Assembly: GCA_949130495.1 (NCBI GenBank) | Contig: OX422211.1 | Span: 635,347,217 to 635,411,216 of the forward strand | Direction: 5' to 3' | Length of the DNA stretch: 64,000 nt | Source: Sambucus nigra | Taxonomy: Eukaryota > Streptophyta > Magnoliopsida > Dipsacales > Adoxaceae | Shown here: one piece after another, positions 10,305 through 21,157 of the stretch | Position numbering within the stretch: position 1 is the first letter of the stretch | How the letters are laid out: each line of letters starts with the position of its first letter | Position numbers and translations under genes: made by a program | Notes under the pieces: generated by a model | Databases searched by the model: none | Seen by the model: the letters and a program-made list of their open reading frames with translations, nothing else | What the model was told of the DNA's origin: nothing

Positions 10305-13289
10305 TGTGACACCCCGACTAATTAAATACCGGGTAGCTACTCCTTTATTAAATTAATTAAAAATGCCAAGTTGGTCCAGTTATTAGCATCACTGACGAAA
10401 ACATTTTAATAATTACTAACCACCTAGTATTTAAAAAGTAAGTTGCCAAATTTTAATTTAAGTCTGATTAACATGCAACAAGTGTAATAAAGAATAATAA
10501 CACCATTCACAATAATGAAGTAAATAGAATAACCATCACATAACGTAAATAAAGTCTGGAGGAAAACTCCTCACTACAAATCCCACAACTGATAAGTAAA
10601 CCGAATATTAAAACAATACATGCCAAAGTCTGAAAACTGTAATGGAAATGTAACTCTAATAAAAATGGGCAACATGCCCTACAACTGATAGATAATGAAT
10701 CTGGAATCCAAGTGATAGAAGTTTCTACAAGCAAATCCCTGTAGCTTCCACAAACAGCTACAGCTCGTCACCAGAATGAGTATCCTATGCATGGTGTCCT
10801 TGAGGCTAGGCACCTAAAATGGTTTTACAAGAAAAGTAGATTTGAAAGCAAACGGGTCAGAGCCCGAATGTGGAGTTATATTTTAAAAACCTGCAAGTTC
10901 TTTAAAAACATTTAAAACATTAAATGCAAAGTACATGTTAGGACGTGCACTCACATGATATTCTCACCTCTCGTCTAACTGTGCACTCCTAACGTAAGTA
11001 CCCATCTACAACGACACAAACCACTAGCTAAGTGCCATCATATCTAGCTAGACTGTCATAGGTCCTACCCTTATTACTCGGTTCTATTAACATTATAACG
11101 CTCGTAATTAAATAGGGGTTTAACGTAAACTCAGATGCTCAAAATGCAATATATTACACTATCAGCTAACCCGTTATGTTTCTCGACATAATACCGTAAT
11201 TATATTCACAACATTAACATGAAGGTTCCCATTAATTAAGTGTATATTATTCACATCATAAATATACAATACAAGCACCCCGAGAACTAAGCTGCGGTGC
11301 ACACATACTCTGCTATCCATTCCGGTACATCACGTACATAAGGATTACATATTCCGAATCTCTCAAGAATAGTTCACAGATAACAACATCACAAATAATG
11401 GAGGCGAACACAGTCACATCACATGGGTCACGCACATACCTACGCTCCCACGATCAGCGGACTTATTAATATCCCAATAAGTCTTTCTATGACCTATGTT
11501 CATCAAGGTAACCAGTCTAAATCCGGGCAACATAAGGATTAGAGGGCCCTAAGCGAATGCAAACCTCCCGTGATAGCAAGTATTGTAGGTATGTCACACA
11601 CACAATTCATATATCAATACTAAGTAAACACACGTCTTAGTAATCCCGTAGTTTAATTGTAGTACTATTCTCATTCTAGTACCAATATATAATTTACCCA
11701 CTTTATACGATTCCGATTTATAATCATACGCGCCATAATCTATTCTCACGTCGTAGTAGACACTCACGTCTCAACCCAAATGGTTCATTGATTTAAATCT
11801 CTCGTATATAATTTACTCCTCGTAATAACCCAAAAGTCCCAAATCTATCCATACATCATCAAAGGAAGGTTATCTATATCCTCGAACAAGTTTACGGGAC
11901 TCCAAAAATTGAAACAGGCCAAAAAGGCCTAAACTGTCAACTCGTTAGAAGTCTCGTTCGAACGAGGCTGTTCGAACGAGATTCCACTGTCAACTCGTTA
12001 GAAGTCTCGTTCGAACGAGATCCAGTTCGTTCGAACGAACTGTACCTTCTAACGATATCTCGTTCGAACGAGATTATCGAACGAAGTTCCCTTTCGTTAG
12101 AAGCGACTGGTCAATTCGTTAGAAGCTCATTCAAACGAGTTCGTTCGAAAGACCTGGACAGGGGCTTCTAACGACCTACCAGTTTCGTCCCAGATTTGCC
12201 TAATCTCGTTTTTCACCATTTTTAACACCTCAAGTCTCAACCAAAATTCCTCCAATCAATGTTTTAAGGTCCCCAATCATCCTAAAACATACTAGGGTCA
12301 TATTCTAACACCTTTTAAGGAATTAATACATCCTAAACATCATTAGATCACAAGATTCTACACTTTTCCCCAATTCTTTTCAAGAACACAAACCCTAACA
12401 TTTTAAATCATGAATTAACCCAATAAAATCCGTTTTAATTTCTTCAAATCACAAATATCATGAGAATAATCCTCTACCTATCATTCTACATGCAATTCTC
12501 CTCAAGGTTTTCAAGTTCTAAGTTCCAAACTACATGGGTTTTCATATTTCACCAAGAATAAACATAAAATTGGAATTATCTAACATGGAAAGAACATTCT
12601 CTGAAATTTAAATGGAATTAAGTCACTTGCCTCGAGTTTATCTCTGATTTAGATGTTGGTTTGATGGAGTTTTCTACAGAATTTCCTCTCTCTCTCTCTT
12701 TCTCCAAGCTTCTTCTCCAAAGGTGGCTATGGTGGCTAGGGTTTGCTTTTGGGAAGGTATTAGAAAACCTAATTCTAATAATCTACGTAGCTTGTTGGGT
12801 TAATATGGGTTGGTTAGTGGCTTAGTGGGTCAATTCCCAATCAGATTAAAACTCCCAATTTTCGTCACTTTTAATTCTCCAAAAATACAAAATTACTAAA
12901 ATGCCCTTTATGTTGCCGGTATGGCCTAAAAATACCCCGGGACCCAAACTAAACCCCCGGCTAGTGTTTTCTGACTATCTCGACCCTTCCGGACGCGTTG
13001 GCGCACTCGAAACGACCATACGGTTAATATAATTTAAATTCACTTTTATAATTACTATAATACACCATGACGCGGCGGTCACACGCGTCTCAACAAAATT
13101 CCTAAAATGCCGTATATCAATCTCACGACAAATTTTTCATAATACAATATTCATATAAAACATGTATGCACATAATCAAATACCAACTCGCATCTCGTTA
13201 GTATTTTTAACCCGGATTAATTTCCAATTAATACGCATTTAATTATTTAATCCCAAAAATAAATATAGCCAAAAGTACGGGGTATTACA
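10305..13289 (-). repeat. Element A 3' LTR (2,985 bp)
   Basis: Near-identical to 18140-21152. On the plus strand it begins TGTGACACCCCGACTAATT and ends GGGGTATTACA. It is 28 bp shorter than the 5' LTR, which equals two extra 14-bp palindrome units in that copy. A cluster of CTCGTTCGAACGAG-type palindromes lies at about 11937-12172. In the sense direction the TATA-like GGCCTTTTTGGCC (11917-11929) follows directly. No gene; the open frame at 10507-10734 is LTR sequence. Confidence 0.95.
11937..12172. promoter_or_regulatory. TTCGAACGAG palindrome cluster in element A 3' LTR
   Basis: Contains several copies of CTCGTTCGAACGAG or its half GTTCGAACGAG, with CTCGTTAGAAG and its reverse CTTCTAACGA as companions. 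Each full unit is a perfect 14-bp palindrome with three CpG sites. The cluster lies on the upstream side, in the element's sense, of the TATA-like 11917-11929. A regulatory role is inferred from position and from recurrence in other LTRs. Confidence 0.6.
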
Positions 13290-13303
13290 TACTCCCCCCC
13301 TAA
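13290..13303 (-). other. Polypurine tract of element A
   Basis: The minus strand reads TTAGGGGGGGAGTA directly before the 3' LTR, the purine run that primes plus-strand DNA synthesis. A GGGACGAAATTC motif just upstream is the element A version of the GAGGACGAA motif seen at the same place in element C and element 1. Confidence 0.9.
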
Positions 13304-13331
13304 TAACTGAATTTCGTCCCGAAATTCGAAA

Positions 13332-14777
13332 CTAGAAAGTACCTGCTAAAAATAACTCTGGATAACGTTCGCGCATCTCATCCTCGCGCTCCCATGTGGA
13401 CTCCTCGACATTGTGATGTCGCCACTGAACACGCACTAACGGGACTATCTTTGACCGCAGTTTCCTCTCGCTTCGGTCCAAAATAGCAATTGGCCCCTCC
13501 TCGTAGTAGCTATCTGGATGGAGATCGATGTCCTCCACAGCAATGTGAGAATGAGCCAAATCATCTCTAAGGTATTTCCTCAGCGAGGAAATATGGAACA
13601 CATTGTGAATCCGATGCAAATTCTCCGATAACCCGAGTCTATACGCAACCGGTCCGATCCGCTCAATAATAGGAAATGGCCCCACATACCTTGGTGCCAA
13701 CTTCCCGTTCTTCCCGAAACGCATAATCCCCTTCATAGGAGATACCCTGAGCAAAACCTGGTCCCCTACTTGGAACTCCCTAAAAAATCTCTTCGCATCA
13801 GCATAACTCTTCTGCCTGTCTTGAGCTACCCAAATGCGACTCCGAATCAACTCAATCCTTGCCGAAGTATCCTGAATCACTTCCGGCCCAAGCAGTTTGT
13901 TGTCCCCCACCTCTAACCAACATGCTGGTGAACGACAAGGCCTACCGTACAATGCCTCAAATGGAGCCATGCCAATAGTGAACTGATAGGAGTTGTTGTA
14001 AGCAAACTCCACCAGTGGAAGGTACTGCTCCCATCCACCCCCAAAGGCAATAATGCACATGCGTAGCATGTCTTCCAACATCTGATTTGTGCGCTCTGTC
14101 TGCCCATCGGTCTGCGGATGATAAGCCGTACTCAACCGCAATTCCGTGCCCATGGCCTCCTGGAAACTCTCCCAACACCTCGAAACAAATATCTTGTCTC
14201 TATCAGACACGATATTTAGGGGCACACCGTGAAGTCTCACAATCTCTGAAATGAAGAGCTGGGCATACTGTCCCGTAGTGTAGTCAGTCCTTACGGGCAA
14301 AAAGTGAGCGACCTTGGACAACCTATCCACAATTACCCAAACGAAGTCGTGACCCCTCTGCGACGTAGGCAACACCGTGATAAAGTCCATGGATATGATC
14401 TCCCACATCCACACCGGGACCTCCAATGGATGTAGCAATCCTGCCGGTCTCTGATGATCCACTTTTACAAGCTGACAAGTGGCACATTTCGAAACAAACT
14501 CAGCGATATCTCTCTTCATACCGCTCCACCAATACTGACGTCTCATGTCTTGGTACATTTTGTCCCCTCCGGGATGTACCACGAACCGTGAGCCGTGCGA
14601 CTCTGCCATCACATCGTGTCGCAATTCATCCCCTTCCGGAACTACCAATCTCCCATTGAAGCGTAATCCCCCGTCTGAGCTAACGGTATAGGACTCAGCT
14701 CCCTCTGCTAGTAATCGAACTATCTGCTCCTGACAGAACGAGTCATTAGCCTGTGCCCGTACTACCTTCGTGACAAT
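13332..14777 (-). CDS. Integrase with chromodomain, C-terminal part of element A gag-pol
   Basis: This continues the gag-pol frame after the single in-frame TAG at 14778-14780. It shows the zinc-binding region (HGSRFVVHPGG to CATCQ), the integrase core with MDFITVLP (first Asp), NIVSDRDKIFVS (second Asp) and YHPQTDGQTERTNQMLEDML (Glu), then APFEALYGRPCRSP, a GPF-type module (PRYVGPFPIIERIGPVAYRL) and a chromodomain (AILDRSERKLRSK, VQWRHHNVEESTWERED, RERYPELF). All catalytic residues are present. The reading frame is the same as the upstream part, so the two were once one protein of about 1,540 residues. There is no good AUG of its own near 14648 (a TTG codon lies there), so expression would need readthrough of the TAG. 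Confidence 0.93.
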   Translation of the reverse strand: MVTKVVRAQANDSFCQEQIVRLLAEGAESYTVSSDGGLRFNGRLVVPEGDELRHDVMAESHGSRFVVHPGGDKMYQDMRRQYWWSGMKRDIAEFVSKCATCQLVKVDHQRPAGLLHPLEVPVWMWEIISMDFITVLPTSQRGHDFVWVIVDRLSKVAHFLPVRTDYTTGQYAQLFISEIVRLHGVPLNIVSDRDKIFVSRCWESFQEAMGTELRLSTAYHPQTDGQTERTNQMLEDMLRMCIIAFGGGWEQYLPLVEFAYNNSYQFTIGMAPFEALYGRPCRSPACWLEVGDNKLLGPEVIQDTSARIELIRSRIWVAQDRQKSYADAKRFFREFQVGDQVLLRVSPMKGIMRFGKNGKLAPRYVGPFPIIERIGPVAYRLGLSENLHRIHNVFHISSLRKYLRDDLAHSHIAVEDIDLHPDSYYEEGPIAILDRSERKLRSKIVPLVRVQWRHHNVEESTWEREDEMRERYPELFLAGTF

Positions 14778-17700
14778 CTACGGTGTAACGGTCATCACAG
14801 ACATGAAAGATCGGGCCACTGCATCCTGGTGTCCCAATTCCTTCCACTTAGCCTTCCACACCTCTGCCACCTCATCTGCTGGCCTACGGCTTAACGCGTC
14901 TGCTACCACGTTAGCCTTTCCCGGGTGATACTGGATGTCGAACTGGTAGTCCTTCACAAACTCAAGCCACCTACGCTGCCGCATATTCAATTCCTTCTGC
15001 GTGAATAGATAATGTAGGGACTTGTGGTCCGTGAACAGTTGGAACTTCTCCCCCAAAAGATAGTGCCTCCAAATCCGTAGGGCAAATACCACTGCCGTCA
15101 ACTCCAAATCATGCGTGGGGTAATTCTTCTCATGAGACTTAAGCTTACGGGAAGCATAAGCTATGGCCTGTCTCTCCTGCTGCAATACACCTCCCAGTCC
15201 TTGCAAAGACGCATCGGTGTAAACCAAATACTCAACTCCCGGTCTCGACAATGCTAACACAGGTGCTGAGGTCAATTTGTCCTTCAATTCATCGAATGCC
15301 AACTGACCGGCATCACTCCAGATGTATGGCACACCCTTACGAGTCAGATGTGTCAAAGGACCTGCTATCTCCGAGAAACCCCGAATAAACCTCCTGTAGT
15401 ATCCTGCTAGACCCAAGAAACTACGAATCTCCGTTGGTGTCGTGGGCTGTCCCCACTCCCTCACTGCTGATACCTTCCCCGGATCAACAGATATTCCCTG
15501 GTCGGAAATAATGTGTCCCAAAAACTGGACCTCCTTCAACCAAAACCCGCATTTCTCATATTTTGCATACAACTCGTTCTGAAGAAGTGTCTGCAAAACC
15601 TGCCTCAAATGCTCGGCGTGCTCCTCCTCTGTCTGGGAGTAAACCAGAATATCATCAATGAAGACAATGACAAACTGGTCTAGGAAATCCCTGAACACTC
15701 TGTTCATCAAGTCCATAAACACTGCTGGAGCGTTGGTCAAACCGAAAGGCATAACCCGAAACTCGTAAGAACCATATCTCGATAAGAACGCAGTCTTCGA
15801 GACATCCTCCTCCCTGATACGCAACTGATGGTATCCTGATCTCAAATCAATCTTCGAGATGAAAGAAGCTCCTCTCAACTGGTCGAATAAGTCATCGATT
15901 CGAGGTAACGGATACTTATTCCGTATCGTGACCTTATTCAACTCTCGGTAGTCCACACACAATCTCAGTGAACCGTCCCTCTTCTTCACAAACAAAACTG
16001 GAGCGCCCCAAGGTGAGGTACTCCTGCGAATAAAGCTTTGACCTAACAGCTGCTCTATCTGATCCCGTAACTCCCTCATCTCAGCTGGAGCCATACGGTA
16101 CGGTGCGCGTGCTATAGGTCTCGTACCCGGTAGCAAATCTATAACAAAGTCTATCTCTCGACTGGGGGGTAAGCCTGGTATCTCCTGAAACACATCTGAA
16201 TACTCCCTGATAACTAGGATAGAATCTAAAGGAATCACTACCTCCTTAGAGGTATCCTCCTCAATGTAATACAGATGAGCGGTCGATCCTCCCTCTGGGC
16301 GAGGCATCGCCACTACAAACATCTCTTGCCCCGGAATGGCAAAAACAATGCTCCCGCTGAAGCAATCAATCATGGCCCTATAAGCTACGAGCCAATCCAT
16401 ACCGATAATCACATCGTGAACATGCATATCTAATACCAACATGTCTGCAGGTAATACCAAACCACCAATCTCTACCCCCACTCCCCGGCATATAAAGAAA
16501 ATAAGTGACCCACTCCCCAATGGTGAGTCGACACACGTCACTGTGCTCTCTGCCGTAGCTAACAATCCTAAAGCTTTCGCGAAGTGTGTAGCTATAAAAC
16601 AGTGTGTAGCCCCCGTATCAAATAATACCCGACCCATAGTGCCATGGATAGGAAACGTACCCTCAATCGCGGGCGGTGCCTGTGGAACTGCAGCCTGGTG
16701 GACGTTGTAGACACGCCCATACTGTAGCTGCCCCTGCTGAGCTGGGACTGCTGGAATGGGTGGCAATGCTGCCATCTGTGGCGGTGCGGGAAGAGCGGCG
16801 GGAAACATAGGCCTCTGTGGCTCCTGGCGAGCACCCTGCTGCTGCTGCTGTGGGGCCCTGCCCCTATCAGGACAATCCTGTCGCTTATGGCCAGTCTTGC
16901 CACAAACAAAACACTTCCCTGGGAAGTTCCCTCCTCTCTGCCCCTGCTGTCCCCGACCCTGGTGGCCGTTACCGTTCCTCCCTTGGCCCTGGTGAAACTG
17001 CTGCCCATTCTGCCCCTGTTGTCCCTGATGGACGTTTGGACCCTGATGGCCCTGACGGAAACCTCCATGTCCCTGCCTGTAGTTTCCTGATCGGAACCTC
17101 TTCTGATCCCCCTGCTGCGAACCCTGCTCTCCCTGTCTCTGCCCCTGGACAGATTGTGCCCCACTGGCACCATGTCTCCCTGTCCTGCCCTGATGGCTAG
17201 ACTCTCCCGACCTCTTGCCCTCAGCCATATGAAAGCGGTGGTCCTGGCAGTGTAACAAAGCAGTGTTAACCACATCAGAATACGTGGCCAACGAAAGGTT
17301 CCCTAACAGATGCTGACGGATCCTCCAAGTCAACCCATCGGTGAACTTCTCAATCTTCTTCTTTTTTGTTGGTATCTCATCTGGAACGATATTCAACAGA
17401 TTCGTGAACTCGGCCTCATACTCGGCCACAGTCTTACCCTCTTGCTTCAGACTCATCAATTTCCTCCTCATTTCTGTGTGAACAGTCGACGGAAAGTACT
17501 TGCGGTCAAACCGCACCCAGAAGTCCTGAATAGTGAGAGTATCCCTCTCCTCCATGGTGGTAATAGACTCCCACCACTGTAGCGCAGATCCAACTAGCTT
17601 GAAAGTAGCTAGCACCTGCTTCTGGACGTCCGTGCACTCATACATCCTTAAGTGCCTCTGCATATCCTTCCTCCACTGGCTCGAGACTACCACATCTGAG

Positions 17701-17885
17701 CTACCTGCAAATTCTGGCGGATGCGCTTTCTGAAAAGCGTCACATACACGTTCCCAAGCAGACGGGAATGCATTTGCCTGTACTGGCGCGGCAACCGGCG
17801 CCTGAGGTGGTGCCTGCTGAACAACGGCAATTGCGGCATTTACCGCTTGGGCTACTAAACCTGCAACCTCAGCGGCGTTCATCAT
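14778..17885 (-). CDS. Gag-protease-RT-RNase H polyprotein of element A
   Basis: About 1,035 codons. In order: Gag capsid domain (about residues 55-215, with [25 protein letters not shown]); a Q/G/R-rich low-complexity linker (225-320); zinc knuckle [14 protein letters not shown] (about 324-337); aspartic protease [11 protein letters not shown] (about 420); RT (about 600-780) with [27 protein letters not shown] and the intact catalytic box FIDDILVYS (about 740); RNase H (about 880-1005) with [30 protein letters not shown] and VADALSR. The frame actually extends upstream to an ATG at 17955-17957 (MPP, then TGA, then RARRVPRD), so the native start lies 24 codons earlier and is blocked by TGA at 17946-17948. 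The TAG at 14778-14780 ends it before integrase. Both stops look like C-to-T changes (CGA and CAG), in CG and CHG contexts that plants methylate. Confidence 0.95.
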   Translation of the reverse strand: MMNAAEVAGLVAQAVNAAIAVVQQAPPQAPVAAPVQANAFPSAWERVCDAFQKAHPPEFAGSSDVVVSSQWRKDMQRHLRMYECTDVQKQVLATFKLVGSALQWWESITTMEERDTLTIQDFWVRFDRKYFPSTVHTEMRRKLMSLKQEGKTVAEYEAEFTNLLNIVPDEIPTKKKKIEKFTDGLTWRIRQHLLGNLSLATYSDVVNTALLHCQDHRFHMAEGKRSGESSHQGRTGRHGASGAQSVQGQRQGEQGSQQGDQKRFRSGNYRQGHGGFRQGHQGPNVHQGQQGQNGQQFHQGQGRNGNGHQGRGQQGQRGGNFPGKCFVCGKTGHKRQDCPDRGRAPQQQQQGARQEPQRPMFPAALPAPPQMAALPPIPAVPAQQGQLQYGRVYNVHQAAVPQAPPAIEGTFPIHGTMGRVLFDTGATHCFIATHFAKALGLLATAESTVTCVDSPLGSGSLIFFICRGVGVEIGGLVLPADMLVLDMHVHDVIIGMDWLVAYRAMIDCFSGSIVFAIPGQEMFVVAMPRPEGGSTAHLYYIEEDTSKEVVIPLDSILVIREYSDVFQEIPGLPPSREIDFVIDLLPGTRPIARAPYRMAPAEMRELRDQIEQLLGQSFIRRSTSPWGAPVLFVKKRDGSLRLCVDYRELNKVTIRNKYPLPRIDDLFDQLRGASFISKIDLRSGYHQLRIREEDVSKTAFLSRYGSYEFRVMPFGLTNAPAVFMDLMNRVFRDFLDQFVIVFIDDILVYSQTEEEHAEHLRQVLQTLLQNELYAKYEKCGFWLKEVQFLGHIISDQGISVDPGKVSAVREWGQPTTPTEIRSFLGLAGYYRRFIRGFSEIAGPLTHLTRKGVPYIWSDAGQLAFDELKDKLTSAPVLALSRPGVEYLVYTDASLQGLGGVLQQERQAIAYASRKLKSHEKNYPTHDLELTAVVFALRIWRHYLLGEKFQLFTDHKSLHYLFTQKELNMRQRRWLEFVKDYQFDIQYHPGKANVVADALSRRPADEVAEVWKAKWKELGHQDAVARSFMSVMTVTP

Positions 17886-17957
17886 GCCCTGAACTGGAGC
17901 GGGCTGGGGTTCGGGCGTTGCATCCCTGGGAACTCGTCGTGCACGTCATGGAGGCAT

Positions 17958-18120
17958 CTGAAATAAGAATAAAGTTTATAAGTTCGCAGTTATAAACTTA
18001 AAATAGCTGAAGAACGAAGCATATGCAAAAAGAGTACAACAGTCCTAAAATATAGGGCTCTATATCAAAGAAACTTAGCGAAAACATAATAAGCCGTCAG
18101 ATCCTAAAGGACACTAGAAC
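17958..18120 (-). other. Element A leader with splice-acceptor-like end
   Basis: About 160 bases between primer site and gag, non-coding. On the minus strand it ends in TTTATTCTTATTTCAG directly before the original gag ATG, a good match to a plant 3' splice site. The same layout occurs before gag at 7283. Splicing is not shown by the sequence. Confidence 0.5.
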
Positions 18121-18137
18121 CTGATGCTCTGATACCA
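18121..18137 (-). other. Primer-binding site of element A, tRNA-iMet type
   Basis: The minus strand reads TGGTATCAGAGCATCAG two bases inside the 5' LTR. Its first 12 bases are the exact complement of the 3' end of plant initiator tRNA-Met. Confidence 0.95.
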
Positions 18138-18139
18138 CC

Positions 18140-21100
18140 TGTGACACCCCGACTAATTAAATACCGGGTAGCTACTCCTTTATTAAATTAATTCAAAATG
18201 CCAAGTTGGTCCAGTTAATAGCATCACTGACGAAAACATTTTAATGATTACTAACCACCTAGTATTTAAAAAGTAAGTTGCCAAGTTTTAATTTAAGTCT
18301 GATTAACATGCAACAAGTGTAATAAAGAATAATAACACCATTCACCATAATGAAGTAAATAGAATAACCATCACATAACGTAAATAAAGTCTGGAGGAAA
18401 ACTCCTCACTACAAATCCCACAACTGATAAGTAAACCGAATACTAAAACAATACATGCCAAAGTCTGAAAACTGTAATGGAAATGTAACTCTAATAGAAA
18501 TGGGAAACATGCCCTACAACTGATAGATAATGAATCTGGAATCCAAGTGATAGAAGCGTCTACAAGCAAATCCCTGTAGCTTCCACAAAGATCTACAGCT
18601 CGTCACCAGAATGAGTATCCTATGCATGGTGTCCTTGTGGCTGGGCACCTAAAATGGTTTTACAAGAAAAGTAGATTTGAAAGCAAACGGGTCAGAGCCC
18701 GAATGTGGAGTTATATTTTAAAAACCTGCAAGTGCTTTAAAAACATTTAAAACATTAAATGCAAAGTACATGTTAGGACGTGCACTCACATGATATTCTC
18801 ACCTCTCGTCTAACTGTGCACTCCTAACGTAAGTACCCATCTACAATGACACAAACCACTAGCTAAGTGCCATCATATCTAGCTAGACTGTCATAGGTCC
18901 TACCCTTATTACTCGGTTCTATTAACATTATAACGCTCGTAATTAAATAGGGGTTTAACGTAAACTCAGATGCTCAAAATGCAATATATTACACTATCAG
19001 CTAACCCGTTATGTTTCTCGACACAATACCGTAATTATATTCACAACATTAACATGAAGGTTCCCATTAATTAAGTGTATATTATTCACATCATAAATAT
19101 ACAATACAAGCACCCCGAGAACTAAGCTGCGGTGCACACATACTCTGCTATCCATCCCGGTACATCACGTACATAAGGATTACATATTCCGAATCTCTCA
19201 GGAATAGTTCACAGATAACAACATCACAAATAATGGAGGCGAACACAGTCACATCACATGGGTCACGCACATACCTACGCTCCCACGATCAGCGGACTTA
19301 TTAATATCCCAATAAGTCTTTCTATGACCTATGTTCATCAAGGTAACCAGTCTAAATCCGGGAAACACAAGGATTAGAGGGCCCTAAGTGAACGCAAACC
19401 TCCCGTGATAGCAAGTATGGTAGGTATGTCATACACACAATTCATATATCAATACTAAGTAAACACACGTCTTAGTAATCCCGTAGTTTAATAGTAATAC
19501 TATTCTCATTCTAGTACCAATATATAATTTACCCACTTTATACGATTCCGATTTATAATCATACGCGCCATAATTTATTCTCACGTCGTAGTAGACACTC
19601 ACGTCTCAACCCAAACGGTTCATTGATTTAAATCTCTCGTATATAATTTACTCCTCGTAATAACCCAAAAGTCCCAAATCTATCCATACATCATCAAAGG
19701 AAGGTTATCTATATCCTCGAACAAGTTTACGGGACTCCAAAAATCGAAACAGGCCAAAAAGGCCTAAACTGTCAACTCGTTAGAAGTCTCGTTCGAACGA
19801 GGCTGTTCGAACGAGATTCCACTGTCAACTCGTTAGAAGTCTCGTTCGAACGAGACTGTTCGAACGAGACTGTTCGAACGAGATCCAGTTCGTTCGAACG
19901 AACTGTACCTTCTAACGATATCTCGTTCGAACGAGATTATCGAACGAATTTCCCTTTCGTTAGAAGCGACTGGTCAATTCGTTAGAAGCTCGTTCGAACG
20001 AGTTCGTTCGAACGACCTGGACAGGGGCTTCTAACGACCTACCAGTTTCGCCCCAGATTTGCCTAATCTCGTTTTTCACCATTTTTAACACCTCAAGTCT
20101 CAACCAAAATTCCTCCAATCAATGTTTTAAGGTCCCCAATCATCCTAAAACATACTAGGGTCATATTCTAACACCTTTTAAGGAATTAATACATCCTAAA
20201 CATCATTAGATCACAAGATTCTACACTTTTCCCCAATTCTTTTCAAGAACACAAACCCTAACATTTTAAATCATGAATTAACCCAATAAAATCCGTTTTA
20301 ATTTCTTCAAATCACAAATATCATGAGAATAATCCTCTACCTATCATTCTACATGCAATTCTCCTCAAGGTTTTCAAGTTCTAAGTTCCAAACTACATGG
20401 GTTTTCATATTTCACCAAGAACAAACATAAAATTGGAATTATCTAACATGGAAAGAACATTCTCTGAAATTTAAATGGAATTAAGTCACTTGCCTCGAGT
20501 TTATCTCTGATTTAGATGTTGGTTTGATGGAGTTTTCTGCAGAATTTCCTCTCTCTCTTTCTTTCTCCAAGCTTCTTCTCCAAAGGTGGCTATGGTGGCT
20601 AGGGTTTGCTTTTGGGAAGGTATTAGAAAACCTAATTCTAATAATCTACGTAGCTTGTTGGGTTAATATGGGTTGGTTAGTGGCTTAGTGGGTCAATTCC
20701 CAATCAGATTAAAACTCCCAATTTTCGTCACTTTTAATTCTCCAAAAATACAAAATTACTAAAATGCCCTTTATGTTGCCGGTATGGCCTAAAAATACCC
20801 CGGGACCCAAACTAAACCCCCGGCTAGTGTTTTCTGACTATCTCGACCCTTCCGAACACGTTGGCGCACTCGAAACGACCATACGGTTAATAGAATTTAA
20901 ATTCACTTTTATAATTACTATAATACACCATGACGCGGCGGTCACACGCGTCTCAACAAAATTCCTAAAATGCCGTATATCAATCTCACGACAAATTTTT
21001 CATAATACAATATTCATATAAAACATGTATGCACATAATCAAATACCAACTCGCATCTCGTTAGTATTTTTAACCCGAATTAATTTCCAATTAATACGCA

Positions 21101-21152
21101 TTTAATTAATTAATCCCAAAAATAAATATAGCCAAAAGTACGGGGTATTACA
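18140..21152 (-). repeat. Element A 5' LTR (3,013 bp)
   Basis: Near-identical partner of 10305-13289, with TG...CA ends in the element's orientation. Relative to the 3' LTR it has two additional 14-bp units (ACTGTTCGAACGAG) around 19853-19880, which account for the whole length difference. It should hold the promoter for gag-pol. The TATA-like GGCCTTTTTGGCC is at 19752-19764 on the minus strand, next to the palindrome cluster. No gene. Confidence 0.95.
19772..20042. promoter_or_regulatory. TTCGAACGAG palindrome cluster in element A 5' LTR
   Basis: The longest version of the cluster in the window: at least seven copies of TTCGAACGA within 270 bp, most inside the 14-bp palindrome CTCGTTCGAACGAG, framed by CTCGTTAGAAG and CTTCTAACGA. 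In the transcription sense of element A it lies immediately upstream of the TATA-like 19752-19764, the place of a proximal promoter. Function is inferred. Confidence 0.6.
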
Positions 21153-21157
21153 GGTTG
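21153..21157. repeat. Target-site duplication GGTTG, right copy
   Basis: Exact repeat of 10300-10304. Confidence 0.92.

Larger units (their letters stand above)
10305..21152 (-). mobile_element. Complete Tekay/Del-like chromovirus (element A)
   Basis: A 10,848-bp element with two near-identical LTRs of about 3.0 kb, TG...CA ends, an initiator-Met primer site, a polypurine tract and a single long gag-pol frame on the minus strand, flanked by a GGTTG duplication. It sits inside the left LTR of the Athila-like element in the same orientation. The first 220 bp of the LTRs differ at only five positions by eye, so insertion is recent. Only two nonsense codons (17946-17948 and 14778-14780) interrupt an otherwise intact polyprotein, so this copy is probably not autonomous, though it may still be mobilised. 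Confidence 0.95.

Noticed and set aside
10507..10734. 75-codon minus-strand frame, repeated at 18342-18569
   Set aside because: It lies wholly within the two LTR copies of element A, so repetition reflects the LTR, not a conserved gene; no known domain.
16592..17275. 227-codon frame and several others overlapping the gag region on both strands
   Set aside because: Shadows of the real gag-pol frame, kept open by its biased Q/G/R-rich codons.
18121..18140. tRNA gene 3' end (GCTCTGATACCA)
   Set aside because: It is the reverse of the retrotransposon primer site at the LTR border; no cloverleaf upstream.
19772..20042. Heat-shock elements in the TTCGAACGAG array
   Set aside because: Heat-shock elements need GAA and TTC blocks spaced by two bases; here TTC and GAA abut with no spacer, so the consensus is not met.
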